DNA of 64,000 nt, taken from QQWI01 sp964522015 (GTDB taxonomy: Bacteria > Bacillota > Clostridia > Peptostreptococcales > Acidaminobacteraceae). The position numbers and the translations under genes were made by a program. Below are positions 23,180 through 32,655 of the stretch, in pieces. Below the pieces are notes generated by a model. The model saw only the letters and a list, made by a program, of their open reading frames with translations, was not told the DNA's origin and did not search any database. Location of the stretch: positions 1 to 64,000 of the forward strand of contig CAZFST010000002.1 in assembly GCA_964522015.1 (NCBI GenBank). The letters run 5' to 3'. The first letter of the stretch is position 1. Every line of letters starts with the position of its first letter.

Positions 23180-24814
23180 TTAGGCGGTTTTTTTGACGAA
23201 TCGCTGCAAAACTCGTTTACCAGGTAAAAATGCTAAGTCGTCTTGATCCAAGGATTTTAGAGCTAATAGGAGGATTAAATAAACCCCTACCCCTACAAAA
23301 ATGCTACCCACAGTCGCTAGGCTATTTTTTAGCCCAATGATGGTGAACAGCAGTTGATAACAAAAGTGAACTGCAATACCCATGCCCATTGCTGCCATAA
23401 ATGGCTTTATAATAATATCATTCACTTTAAAGTCTGAAGCAATATGCTTTGTAAGCGACATGACGTTTAAGATAACCGCAATTAAAAATGCCAAGGCTGT
23501 TGAAATACCGGCGCCCAAAATATTGATACTCGGTATACCGACTAAGACATAACAAGCGACCACTTTTACGGCGGCACCAATCATCAGGTTCCTTGCTGGC
23601 ATATGTTGTTTTCCCATTCCCTGTAAGATCCCGGTTGTCGCTTGAAATAGACAAAGGGCAATGAGTCCAAGGCTTGTGATTTGAAGTACAGGGGGAGCAT
23701 ATTGGATAACGTCGTCAAGTTTTGGCCATAGTAGCGTCACAATAGGAGCAGCCAATACCGACATGCCGATGCCAGAAGGCAAGCCAATTAATAAGGCAAC
23801 TTTCATACCGGTTTTCACAGTTCTTGCAACGGCTTTCATATCTCCCAGTGCAGTCAGAGATGATATGGCTGGAAGTAAACTCACTTGGATGGCCGTGAAT
23901 AGGATTTGGGGGAAATTCACTAGTGAAGCGGCATAATAGGAATGGTAGCTAAAAAAGGCCTTTGCTGATTCTCCATAGCCGATATCCCGTAAGCGATTGA
24001 TGATGACAAATCCATCAATCATATTGACGAGAGGCATCACTGAAGCCCCTATGGTTATAGGAATAGCCAGTTGAATGACTCGTTTGATCAGTGGACGGTG
24101 TTGCTTTAATGAACCAATTTTCACCTGTGGATAGCCTTGCTTTTTTCGGTGCCGCTTATAGTAAAAAATGAGTAAGATTGTGCCTAAAATCGCACCGAAA
24201 GTCGCCGCAAAGGTAGCCCCTGCTGCTGCGAATTCCGTTCCCATTGGCAGCAGTACTAGGGCTAAGATAATACCTGTAATCACTCGGCCCAGTTGTTCTA
24301 CAATCTGAGACATACCAAAGGGCATCAAATGATTTTGGCCTTGGAAATAACCGCGATAGGCGGACATATACGAAACAAAAAACAGCGCTATGGCAATGGC
24401 TTGCATTGAATAGACCGCTTTTTCATTACCAAAAGTCTTGGTCAGGATAGGGGCAATGCCAAGGAGTATACACATGGTGACTAAACCAATACCGGTCATT
24501 ACCCGGCGCATAACCCCAAATAACCGTTCTGCCTCTAAATACTCACCCTTGGCATGGTACTCAGCAATGATTTTTGCGATGGCTGCTGGAAAACCCGCTG
24601 AAGAAACCACTAAGAGCCAATTGTAATAAGGGTAGACAAATGCCACATAACTAGCACCTTCTGGCCCAAGTATTGAACCTAAAGGCACTTTATAAAATGC
24701 ACCCAAAATTTTAACCACGATACCAGCGGCACCAAATATCAGGGCTGCGTTGATAAATGAGTTGTTCTTTGGACGACCATTCCCGTTGTTTAAATTAGTT
24801 TCTGTTTTATTCAT
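23180..24814 (-). CDS. MOP-superfamily polysaccharide/lipid flippase (SpoVB/YabM-like)
   Basis: A 544-residue polytopic membrane protein with about 14 predicted helices. The N-terminus is hydrophilic and Asn-rich (residues 1-15), followed by the family start AALIFGAAGIVVKILGAFYKVPLGSILG. GYFQGQNHLMPFGMSQIVEQLGRV is typical of the MurJ/SpoVB/Wzx group. It probably flips undecaprenyl-linked precursors of peptidoglycan or polysaccharide. The YabM position between mfd and mazG is conserved. As neighbouring sporulation genes are missing, a vegetative function is more likely than a spore-cortex one. Confidence 0.9.
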   Translation of the reverse strand: MNKTETNLNNGNGRPKNNSFINAALIFGAAGIVVKILGAFYKVPLGSILGPEGASYVAFVYPYYNWLLVVSSAGFPAAIAKIIAEYHAKGEYLEAERLFGVMRRVMTGIGLVTMCILLGIAPILTKTFGNEKAVYSMQAIAIALFFVSYMSAYRGYFQGQNHLMPFGMSQIVEQLGRVITGIILALVLLPMGTEFAAAGATFAATFGAILGTILLIFYYKRHRKKQGYPQVKIGSLKQHRPLIKRVIQLAIPITIGASVMPLVNMIDGFVIINRLRDIGYGESAKAFFSYHSYYAASLVNFPQILFTAIQVSLLPAISSLTALGDMKAVARTVKTGMKVALLIGLPSGIGMSVLAAPIVTLLWPKLDDVIQYAPPVLQITSLGLIALCLFQATTGILQGMGKQHMPARNLMIGAAVKVVACYVLVGIPSINILGAGISTALAFLIAVILNVMSLTKHIASDFKVNDIIIKPFMAAMGMGIAVHFCYQLLFTIIGLKNSLATVGSIFVGVGVYLILLLALKSLDQDDLAFLPGKRVLQRFVKKTA

Positions 24815-24860
24815 CGTAGCATCCTTTTTCGTTGAGTTAAATACATTCCATTCTACACCA

Positions 24861-24888
24861 AAAGAGCACCCAAGTGTAGGTGCTCTTT
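24861..24888 (-). terminator. terminator after prsA, possibly bidirectional
   Basis: A 10-bp stem AAAGAGCACC/GGTGCTCTTT (24861-24870 with 24879-24888) with an 8-nt loop. Short T runs are present on both strands. It follows the prsA repeat tract and precedes the flippase gene. Confidence 0.75.
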
Positions 24889-24904
24889 CACATTTTAATA
24901 ATTT

Positions 24905-24988
24905 AAGGTTTTGTCTTACAACAAATTATGGTTTTGTCTTACAACAAATTATGGTTTAACCTTGCAACAAATTATGGTTTTGTTGTTG
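24905..24988. repeat. 23-bp tandem repeat copying the prsA 3' end
   Basis: Three 23-bp units (24905-24927, 24928-24950, 24951-24973) of pattern ATGGTTTTGTCTTACAACAA plus ATT, with a partial fourth at 24974-24988 inside the end of prsA. The prsA stop lies at 24972-24974. The two outer units are almost identical and the one nearest the gene is diverged. Confidence 0.9.
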
Positions 24989-26021
24989 TGGTTTCTGGTG
25001 CTTTTTCAGTTGATTTTTCAGTTGTCTTAACTGGTGTTGCAAGTAGCTCTTCGTGACGTTCTATTTTAGCATTGGTCAAAAGTGTTTCAATGGCCTTTTG
25101 ATAAGTCGCCTTCAATAGCTGCTCTGTCAAATAAGCCTTAACTTTTTCGATTTCTTCATCTTTAGCACTTGCTTTTCTTAGGTCTGCAACGGTTTGTATT
25201 TTATCAACTCGGATAATATGAAAACCAAATTGGGATTTGACAGGTTCTGAAACTTCACCTACAGGCAATGCAAATGCAACGCTTGCAAATTCATCAACCA
25301 TGTCACCCCGCATAAAGAAACCAAGATCGCCACCCAGTTCACCACTGGCTTTATCAGTGGATAGGGTTTTTGCAAGTTCTTCAAAGGCCTCACCCTTTTT
25401 CAACTTTTCAATGATGGCATCAGCCTCTTCTTGAGTTGCTACTAAAATATGACGGGCACTAACTTTTGCTACAGTGGTTTCAAAAGTTGCATCGTCTATC
25501 TTAAGAGCATCAGCAGATGTCACCTTTAAATCTTCCATGTACAGCTGTGCATATAATTGGCTTTCAATTTGACTTTTGATAAATGCCTCGTCAATGTTAC
25601 TTTCTAGATAAAACGTCCGTTTTGATTCATCGTCTTTCAATTCAGAATCATAATATTTTGTGTATGCTTCTTGAACTTGCTCAACTGTCACTGTTTTACC
25701 AGCATCTTTCACGCTTTTAATTTTCACTACATCTAGGATTAGGTTGTTCATAATTTCAAGTTTAATCAACTCACCCAGGGTTTTTCCTGAATACTCCTGC
25801 GAAAAAATCGCTTCGCCATAGGTTTCAATATAGTTACGCTCAACAATTGCATAGGTTTTATTAAATGTGTCCAGAGTAATTTCCACACCTTCAACCGTTG
25901 CAATAATCGGCTCTCCCTTGGCACCTTGTGGATTTTCTTCACCCTTAGGTGTCTTGGGTCCACAGGCTATTAAACCCATAACCATTACTAATATTAAAAG
26001 CATTGCCAGTAAACGTTTCAT
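24972..26021 (-). CDS. peptidylprolyl isomerase lipoprotein, PrsA/SurA type
   Basis: An extracytoplasmic foldase anchored by lipid. The 349-residue protein starts with a lipoprotein signal MKRLLAMLLILVMVMGLIAC, with the lipobox LIAC at 17-20. A SurA-N-like helical region follows, then a parvulin domain (about 190-285; SARHILVATQEEADAIIEKL and GGDLGFFMRGDMVDEFASVAF). The tail is Thr/Glu-rich and ends ETTTTKP. I choose the ATG at 26021 with GAGGAG upstream, over an in-frame start 25 codons earlier inside mfd. Only 10 nt separate it from mfd. Its 3' end is tandemly repeated. Confidence 0.92.
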   Translation of the reverse strand: MKRLLAMLLILVMVMGLIACGPKTPKGEENPQGAKGEPIIATVEGVEITLDTFNKTYAIVERNYIETYGEAIFSQEYSGKTLGELIKLEIMNNLILDVVKIKSVKDAGKTVTVEQVQEAYTKYYDSELKDDESKRTFYLESNIDEAFIKSQIESQLYAQLYMEDLKVTSADALKIDDATFETTVAKVSARHILVATQEEADAIIEKLKKGEAFEELAKTLSTDKASGELGGDLGFFMRGDMVDEFASVAFALPVGEVSEPVKSQFGFHIIRVDKIQTVADLRKASAKDEEIEKVKAYLTEQLLKATYQKAIETLLTNAKIERHEELLATPVKTTEKSTEKAPETTTTKP

Positions 26022-26031
26022 TTTAATCTCC

Positions 26032-29000
26032 TCAATTATTAGTGTTTTCCGCCTGAAGACGGGATTTAGCCCCCACAAAAGTCTCCAATACACCAATGGT
26101 CATGTCGAGTACCGCAACCGGATCTTGGAAACGCTTTGCAAGGTTAATTTCAAACCGAGATAATTCGGCTCCTACAAATTTTAAGTCCCTATCATTATAC
26201 TTTTCCATTACCAAAGAAATCAACAGTGGATTGACTTTTGTATTCTGACTGTAAACTAAGGACACAATTCGTTCCTTTTGTACCACTTTTTCAAAGCCAA
26301 ATCCCATAGCAAGGGCTCGAATATAGCCAACGCTTATCAAATTATCCACCGATTGAGGTATTGTACCATACAAATCAAATAACTCATCTTGAATCTGTTG
26401 TCGATCCTCTAGATGTCTTATGGCACTTATTTTCTTGTACAGCTCTATTTTAAAACGGGAATCGTCAATATAATACTGAGGAATATAAGCTTCACAGATA
26501 ATTTCAATTGAAGTGTCTAGGGCTTCTTCAAGCACTTCCCCTTTGGCTTCTCTTACAGTATCTTCTAACATTTTACAAAACATCTCATAGCCAACAGATG
26601 TCAGATGGCCATGCTGTTGGGCACCCAATAAATTACCAGCACCCCGTAGTTCTAAATCCCGCATGGCAATTTTAAATCCAGATCCCAAATCAGTAAATTC
26701 CTTAATGGCCCGGAGTCTCTTCTCAGCCACTTCACTGAGTACCTTTTGCCGTTCATAGGTTAAATAGGCGTAGGCAAGACGATTGCTACGCCCCACTCGC
26801 CCACGCAATTGATATAGTTGCGAAAGTCCAAAGAGGTCGGATTGATTGATGATGATGGTATTGACGTTACTGATATCAAGACCTGTTTCGATAATGGTGG
26901 TGCTCACCAGTACATCAAATTCATGGTTCATAAAATCCAGCATGACTTTTTCAAGCATGTGTTCATTCATTTGGCCATGGGCAAAGACCACGCGGGCTTC
27001 TGGCACCAGTTGATTCAATTTCAAGGCCACTTGATCAATATCCTCAACCCGGTTATGAACAAAATAAATCTGCCCCCTTCTATCCAATTCTCTTAGAATG
27101 GCTTCTCGTATCGCGTGTTCTTGAAAATCCAGAACATAGGTCTGAATCGGATACCGATCTTCAGGTGGATCCTCTATCAGACTCATATCTCTTACCCCAA
27201 CAAGACTCATATGAAGGGTTCTTGGAATCGGAGTAGCTGTCAATGTCAGGACATCAACATTGGTTTTTAACTGTTTGATACGTTCCTTATGCTTCACCCC
27301 AAATCGTTGCTCTTCATCCACCACTAAAAGTCCAAGATCTTTAAAGGAAACGTCTTTTGATAGTAATCGGTGGGTTCCAACAACAACATCATAGACCCCG
27401 GTTCGAAGTCCTTCAATGACCTCTTCAATTTCTTTCTTGCTTCTAAAACGGCTAAGGACGCCGATTTTAACTGGGTATGTGGAAAACCGGTGCAGCATTG
27501 TATTGTAGTGCTGTTGTGCCAATATTGTGGTGGGCACCAAGACCGCTACTTGTTTAGACTCATTCACTGCTTTAAAAACCGCTCGCATGGCCACTTCGGT
27601 TTTGCCATAGCCAACATCACCACAAAGTAAGCGATCCATAGGCTTGGGTTTTTCCATATCTTTTTTAATCTCAACGATACAACGGAGTTGGTCTGGTGTC
27701 TCTTGATAAGGAAAAGCGTCTTCAAATTGAGCTTGCCATTCATTATCCCGACCGAATGAATAGCCAACCCGTTTTTCTCTTTCGGCATAAAGTAGTAGCA
27801 GCTCATCTGTCATGTCCTCAACCGCTTTTTTTGCTTTTGCTTTAGTGAGCTTCCATTCACCAGAGCCAAGTTTACTCATTTTAACCTTCATGACATCGCT
27901 ACCGATGTATTTTTGTAGGTTACCCATTTTTTCAACGGGCACGTAGAGTACGTCGTCCCCTTTATAAGTTATCTTGAGAAAATCTTTCTTTTGCCCATCC
28001 ACAGTCAGTTGAAAGACACCTTGGTAAAGCCCAATACCATGGGCTTCATGGACCACGTAATCACCAATCCCCAAATCTGTAAAGGCCTTGATCATCCGTG
28101 CATTTTTAACGGGTTTTTTCCTAGCGATTCTTTGACCGCCATAGAGCTCTTTCTCAGTGATCACCACTATTTTAAATGTATCACTGGAGAAGCCTGCGCT
28201 AAAGCCCTTAGGGACAATGACAATTGACTGCCCTTGGTCTCCCTTTACTAACTGAGAAGTGAAATCAACATCCTCTTTGAGAAGTGTGCTTCTAAGATTG
28301 TTTTCTTCTAGCCATCGTTCGATACCCAGTGCTTTTTCTGTCCCCTCAGCCATGACCCATATCCGATAATGACGGGATACCCAAGTATTGATATCCTCAA
28401 TTGCCATGGGTAATTGTCCGTGGTATGTAATGGCTTCTCTGATGTGATAGTCCACCATGGATTGAAGTTTAAGGTGTTGAATGCCAGTTTTAAGCCCTGT
28501 AAAAGTCAGTAATCTAGACTGCTGAAGATGGGCTAGCCACTGATCAAAACTCATCAACAAATAGGCTTGTTCGCTTAATGCCTCTCCCTGTTGCAGATGA
28601 TCCTTAAAACGCTCTTGCCAATCTTCATACTTAGCCCCTACCCGTTCTGCTAAACGATTAAATCCCCATGCTAAAACTAGGGTATCCCCTATATAAGAAA
28701 AAGCAGAAACAGGCTGTCGCAATAGAACGGGCAACAATTTATACCGTTCATCTCGGTGACGACCTTCTATGAGTTCTTCAGATAAACCTCTGTATAATTG
28801 TAGCTGTGTTTTATCTTTGACTGTTTCTATGCGACTTTGCAGATAATCCAGACCCACTTGAGTCTGTTCCTGAGAGAGCAAACCTTCTCGACAGGGTCTA
28901 ATACAAGCGACACTGCGGTTTTGTATGGATCCCTGGGTTTGTATATCAAAAAAGCGAATGCCGTCAATTTCATCGCCAAAAAACTCAAATCGTGTTGGAA

Positions 29001-29553
29001 ATTCATCCCGTGGTAAAAAGACATCTAGAATTCCCCCACGAACCGTAAATTGCCCTCTGCCTTCCACAATATCTACACGTTCAAAACCAAAGCGCAATAA
29101 GGTCTGTATAAAAGTCTCCAAAGGAATTTCTTCACCTTGTTTGATCTCAAAGACACTCTTTTTATAAAATTCTGGAGGGGCCATTTGATGCATCAAAGCA
29201 TCAGGAGTGGTTAGGATTAAAGCCTTTTCATCCTCTAAAAGTGCATAAATGGCTTCAAGTCGTTGATTTTCAACTTGATGAGAATGGGCATAGGCTGAGA
29301 AAAACGTGAGTTCGAGTCTTGGCAGTGTATACACATAAGGAAAAAAAGGACTTAGGTCATCCTTGGCCTGACTCAACTCGCTTTCATTCTCCATAATGAC
29401 AACTGCTTTCCCGTGACTTTCCAATAGAGCTAGCACGTGAAATAAGAAGGCGCTTTTTTCTAAACCAAAAACTGCAGTCGGTAAAATTTTAAGATTGATG
29501 TTTTCTTCAATATTGGCAAATTCAACTGCATTTTTGAAAAAATTCTTAAACAT
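26032..29553 (-). CDS. mfd: transcription-repair coupling factor Mfd
   Basis: Removes stalled RNA polymerase and recruits UvrA for repair. At 1173 residues it has family length. The UvrB-like N-terminal region is followed by the RNA polymerase-interacting CarD-like domain (GDYVVHEAHGIGLYQGV), then the helicase with Walker A GDVGYGKTE near residue 640, DEEQRFGVKHKE, TATPIPRTLHMSL, HGQMNEHMLEKVM and the C-terminal TRCF domain. The ATG at 29553 has AAGGAG seven bases upstream; that site begins with the pth stop codon, so pth and mfd are coupled. Confidence 0.97.
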   Translation of the reverse strand: MFKNFFKNAVEFANIEENINLKILPTAVFGLEKSAFLFHVLALLESHGKAVVIMENESELSQAKDDLSPFFPYVYTLPRLELTFFSAYAHSHQVENQRLEAIYALLEDEKALILTTPDALMHQMAPPEFYKKSVFEIKQGEEIPLETFIQTLLRFGFERVDIVEGRGQFTVRGGILDVFLPRDEFPTRFEFFGDEIDGIRFFDIQTQGSIQNRSVACIRPCREGLLSQEQTQVGLDYLQSRIETVKDKTQLQLYRGLSEELIEGRHRDERYKLLPVLLRQPVSAFSYIGDTLVLAWGFNRLAERVGAKYEDWQERFKDHLQQGEALSEQAYLLMSFDQWLAHLQQSRLLTFTGLKTGIQHLKLQSMVDYHIREAITYHGQLPMAIEDINTWVSRHYRIWVMAEGTEKALGIERWLEENNLRSTLLKEDVDFTSQLVKGDQGQSIVIVPKGFSAGFSSDTFKIVVITEKELYGGQRIARKKPVKNARMIKAFTDLGIGDYVVHEAHGIGLYQGVFQLTVDGQKKDFLKITYKGDDVLYVPVEKMGNLQKYIGSDVMKVKMSKLGSGEWKLTKAKAKKAVEDMTDELLLLYAEREKRVGYSFGRDNEWQAQFEDAFPYQETPDQLRCIVEIKKDMEKPKPMDRLLCGDVGYGKTEVAMRAVFKAVNESKQVAVLVPTTILAQQHYNTMLHRFSTYPVKIGVLSRFRSKKEIEEVIEGLRTGVYDVVVGTHRLLSKDVSFKDLGLLVVDEEQRFGVKHKERIKQLKTNVDVLTLTATPIPRTLHMSLVGVRDMSLIEDPPEDRYPIQTYVLDFQEHAIREAILRELDRRGQIYFVHNRVEDIDQVALKLNQLVPEARVVFAHGQMNEHMLEKVMLDFMNHEFDVLVSTTIIETGLDISNVNTIIINQSDLFGLSQLYQLRGRVGRSNRLAYAYLTYERQKVLSEVAEKRLRAIKEFTDLGSGFKIAMRDLELRGAGNLLGAQQHGHLTSVGYEMFCKMLEDTVREAKGEVLEEALDTSIEIICEAYIPQYYIDDSRFKIELYKKISAIRHLEDRQQIQDELFDLYGTIPQSVDNLISVGYIRALAMGFGFEKVVQKERIVSLVYSQNTKVNPLLISLVMEKYNDRDLKFVGAELSRFEINLAKRFQDPVAVLDMTIGVLETFVGAKSRLQAENTNN

Positions 29554-29563
29554 AAGCCACTCC

Positions 29564-30121
29564 TTAGCCATTATAGGCATTCATAGCGCGGTCTAAACTT
29601 TCACAAATATAAAGGGTCAGTGCCTTTGAGACTCTTTGAACAGCATCCTCCATCAGCGGAACTTCCTCTTTTTTAAACCCCGACAGGACGAATTTTTCAA
29701 GGGGCATCACAGCTGATCTGCCAATACCCACCCTCACCCTTGGAAAATCCTCTTGTTTGATTTGTCCAATGATACTGCGCATGCCATTATGGGTACCTGC
29801 GCTGCCTTTATGTCTAATTCGGAGTTTACCAGGATCCAAGTCAATGTCATCGTAAATCACAATCAAGTTTGATAAAGGGACCTTGTAATACTGCAAGACA
29901 CTTTGAACCGCCTCACCACTTAAATTCATAAACGTTTGTGGTTTTACCAAAACTACTTTATGACCATTGATGGTACCCTCACCAATCAAAGCCTTGTATT
30001 TCAATTTTTTAACGGGGATCTGGTGCTCTCTTGACAGAAAATCGATGATTTCAAAACCAATATTGTGACGGGTACCTTCGTAACGGGAGCCGGGGTTCCC
30101 AAGTCCTACTATAATGTGCAT
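29564..30121 (-). CDS. pth: peptidyl-tRNA hydrolase
   Basis: Recycles peptidyl-tRNA released from ribosomes. The 185-residue protein shows MHIIVGLGNPGSRYEGTRHNIGFE (catalytic His and Asn), KPQTFMNLSGEAVQ, YDDIDLDPGKLRIRHKGSAGTHNGMRSI and PRVRVGIGR. The ATG at 30121 has AAGGAG upstream; an in-frame start eight codons earlier lacks one. It is followed directly by mfd, a nearly universal Firmicute pair. Confidence 0.97.
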   Translation of the reverse strand: MHIIVGLGNPGSRYEGTRHNIGFEIIDFLSREHQIPVKKLKYKALIGEGTINGHKVVLVKPQTFMNLSGEAVQSVLQYYKVPLSNLIVIYDDIDLDPGKLRIRHKGSAGTHNGMRSIIGQIKQEDFPRVRVGIGRSAVMPLEKFVLSGFKKEEVPLMEDAVQRVSKALTLYICESLDRAMNAYNG

Positions 30122-30209
30122 CAGGCATACTCCTTTTCTTGACACAAAACAAAGAGAGCGACTTTTGAAAAGTCCCCCCTCTGATCGTCATTTAACTGGC
30201 CTTATTATA

Positions 30210-31202
30210 TCACACTAAGGGTTGGTCTACCAAACGATAAAAATCTCTAAAAAATCGCAAATTGTTGAAATCATCATCTTCTCTAGCTTGAAGAATGTAT
30301 TTAGGATGTTCCAGTATTGCTTTTCTTAGATGCATCAAGGCTTCTGCCTTATGGTGAGTTATGGCCATGAGTTTTGCTAATAAATAGTGGCCTTCACCTT
30401 GGTGATCATCCATTTGTACCGCTTGGTGAAGCATCGCGGCACCCTTTTTTAGCATACCCAGATGACACAGTGCATCACCTAAATGAACGTAATACTCTGG
30501 AATTTCTTTGCCATTTCTGAGCAGAGCCTCAGCGTATAAGGAACACCGTTTATACTCTCTTTGACTTCTATAAATCCCCATGATTTGAGTATGGACTGTG
30601 GGGTCGTCTCCCCCTAGCAGGTTAAAACTTTCAAAAGCCTGAAGTGCTAAATCATATTGCTGCCGTTTTGCGAGAATACTCCCTTTCAGCTTTAAGGCCA
30701 TCTTATTAGAAGTATCAAGGTTAAGTACTTGATCTAGAATTCTCAGGGCTGAATCCGAGTGATTGGTCCGATACTCTGCTATGGCCAGATTCAACCGAGC
30801 ATAAATATTATCAGGATTGCAAAGGAGATAATGATCGAGATAGGGTTTAGCTTGAGAGTAGGCTTCTAACTGAATATACGTATCACCAATGATGTTATCG
30901 ATCAAATCGTACCCAGGTGCTTCTCGCTTTGCAATTTCAAAGAGGTCCACAGCCATTGTATATTGGTGTAGGCGGTAAAAAGCCAACCCATGCATATACT
31001 TAAAAAGAGTAACTTGATTAGCAGTCTGTTCAGCCCATGTCACATAAAAAAGGGCCATTTTATAGTGTCCGTGCTTAAGCATCCTTTCTGACATTTGCTT
31101 AAAATAGGCAATCTGATCAAATCTAGCGATGCCTAAAAAGTACCCGATTCCAGTAAGATATTCTAGGATGCCAATTGCAATCAATAGAATTAACCAACTC
31201 AT
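30210..31202 (-). CDS. membrane-anchored TPR-repeat protein
   Basis: A 330-residue protein with one N-terminal transmembrane segment (about 2-24) followed by five to seven tetratricopeptide repeats spanning most of the rest (for example ALRILDQVLNLDTSNKMALKLKGSIL). No enzymatic motif is visible. TPR proteins act as scaffolds for protein complexes at the membrane, but the partner is unknown. GGAGG precedes the ATG. It lies between pth and an ABC-permease cluster, separated from the latter by a strong terminator. Confidence 0.7.
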   Translation of the reverse strand: MSWLILLIAIGILEYLTGIGYFLGIARFDQIAYFKQMSERMLKHGHYKMALFYVTWAEQTANQVTLFKYMHGLAFYRLHQYTMAVDLFEIAKREAPGYDLIDNIIGDTYIQLEAYSQAKPYLDHYLLCNPDNIYARLNLAIAEYRTNHSDSALRILDQVLNLDTSNKMALKLKGSILAKRQQYDLALQAFESFNLLGGDDPTVHTQIMGIYRSQREYKRCSLYAEALLRNGKEIPEYYVHLGDALCHLGMLKKGAAMLHQAVQMDDHQGEGHYLLAKLMAITHHKAEALMHLRKAILEHPKYILQAREDDDFNNLRFFRDFYRLVDQPLV

Positions 31203-31298
31203 CAGAACCTCCTTTCTCGAGTACGTTTGTAAAGGTTAAGCAATAGTGGACTGGTGTATTATGCTTTATCTATACCCTAGAAAGTCTATTTTAAGCAT

Positions 31299-31332
31299 AA
31301 AAAGCCCCGCTTGCGTTGTACGCGTGCGGGGC
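31299..31332 (-). terminator. intrinsic terminator after the MacB-type permease
   Basis: A GC-rich 7-bp stem GCCCCGC/GCGGGGC (31304-31310 with 31326-31332) followed by TTTTTA on the minus strand, ten bases after the permease stop. Confidence 0.9.
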
Positions 31333-31341
31333 AAATAGGCC

Positions 31342-32655
31342 TTATTCATTTCGTATCGCTTCCAGTGCACTGAGTTTTGTCGCCCGTATGGCAGGGAAAA
31401 AGCCAGATATGACACCAACCATAGTCGAGAACAGAAGGGATCCTCCTATTAGCCACAGTGGGATATATGAAATATCCGTGTCCATAACTGGACCTTGCCC
31501 CCCCATTTCTGCCGACATATTGGCTTGCATGGAGGCGTTGACGTTGTTGATGACATCGGATCCAATCAGGCTGAGAGCAATGCCAATCAACCCACCTAGA
31601 AGGCCAATGATCGCAGCCTCGAAGAGAAATAACTTCATGATATCCTTCACTTCTGCCCCTAAAACTTTCATGACCCCAATTTCTTTAGTGCGCTCATAAA
31701 TTGCCATAATCATGGTATTGGTGATACCAATTGCAGCAATCAATAGGGAAACAGCTCCAATACCACCAAGGACCATTTGCTGGGTTTTCATCTTTTGTTT
31801 TTCGTACTTTACATATTCAATGGGGCTATAAGAGCTGAGTCCCATACCTTTCAAGGCCTCATCTACCACTTCCACGTCATCAATGGTGTTGCAAAGGACT
31901 TGAAGTTTTTCGTAGAGCTTTTCTTTTTTCTTTTCTTTTTTATCGGTCATTGGATATTTTCTAGCATCTTCTGCTAGCAACTTTAAAAATGCATTTTGAT
32001 CCATAAAAACTAGGTAATCATTACTGCCTGATGCCGCCATGACACCAGTGACAGTGTAAGGCGTTCCCCGCTTTTTGTTGCCATTTTTATCTGTTGTACC
32101 ATTCATATACCCTTTAAATGATGATGTTAAAGGATCAATCACAATTGGCTCCCAGTTCCTGGCCCGAGGATCGTAAAAACTTGAAGAAAAACTGGCCCCC
32201 ACCAAGAGGCCATTGCGATCAGTCAGCTCTGGTATGCGACCCTTGTCCACCTTATATTGAAAGGCTTCAAGGTCTTTCATATCAACACCCATAATCTGCA
32301 CGCCACCAGTATAACGGCCTACTTGCAACTCGGTATAGGCACTGTACATAGCAAGAACACCCTTAACACCCTCCATTGCCTTAATTTCTTCAACCGTAGC
32401 TTTATTGAGCACTGGGGCTTCTTTTGGGGCTTCCTTGCCAGGCTCCACATAGCCCCCTGCATCAACTTCAATAATCCGGATATTGCCAAACATTTCAAGG
32501 GACTTTTGGAAGGCGCGTTCTTGCCCCAACCCCAAAGAGATCATCAACAAGATGGCACTGGAACCGATGACAACACCAAGCACGGTCAAAAAAGTCCGTG
32601 TTTTTCGTCTCCAAAGGTTTTTTATTCCCATCCCAGTTAAGTCTCTAGTCTTCAT
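31342..32655 (-). CDS. MacB/FtsX-family ABC transporter permease
   Basis: A 437-residue permease of the ABC3/FtsX (type VII) fold. One N-terminal helix (about 17-38), a large extracytoplasmic MacB-PCD domain and three C-terminal helices (about 285-410) are seen, with the family ending GFFPAIRATKLSALEAIRNE. It does not transport substrate through the membrane like classic ABC importers; relatives act by mechanotransmission or export. GGAGG lies six bases before the ATG at 32655, and its start overlaps the end of the CARDB-like gene. The ATPase is two genes upstream. Confidence 0.88.
   Translation of the reverse strand: MKTRDLTGMGIKNLWRRKTRTFLTVLGVVIGSSAILLMISLGLGQERAFQKSLEMFGNIRIIEVDAGGYVEPGKEAPKEAPVLNKATVEEIKAMEGVKGVLAMYSAYTELQVGRYTGGVQIMGVDMKDLEAFQYKVDKGRIPELTDRNGLLVGASFSSSFYDPRARNWEPIVIDPLTSSFKGYMNGTTDKNGNKKRGTPYTVTGVMAASGSNDYLVFMDQNAFLKLLAEDARKYPMTDKKEKKKEKLYEKLQVLCNTIDDVEVVDEALKGMGLSSYSPIEYVKYEKQKMKTQQMVLGGIGAVSLLIAAIGITNTMIMAIYERTKEIGVMKVLGAEVKDIMKLFLFEAAIIGLLGGLIGIALSLIGSDVINNVNASMQANMSAEMGGQGPVMDTDISYIPLWLIGGSLLFSTMVGVISGFFPAIRATKLSALEAIRNE

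Noticed and set aside
24905..24988. CRISPR-like array
   Set aside because: Units are directly contiguous without spacers and derive from the end of prsA; no cas genes are present.
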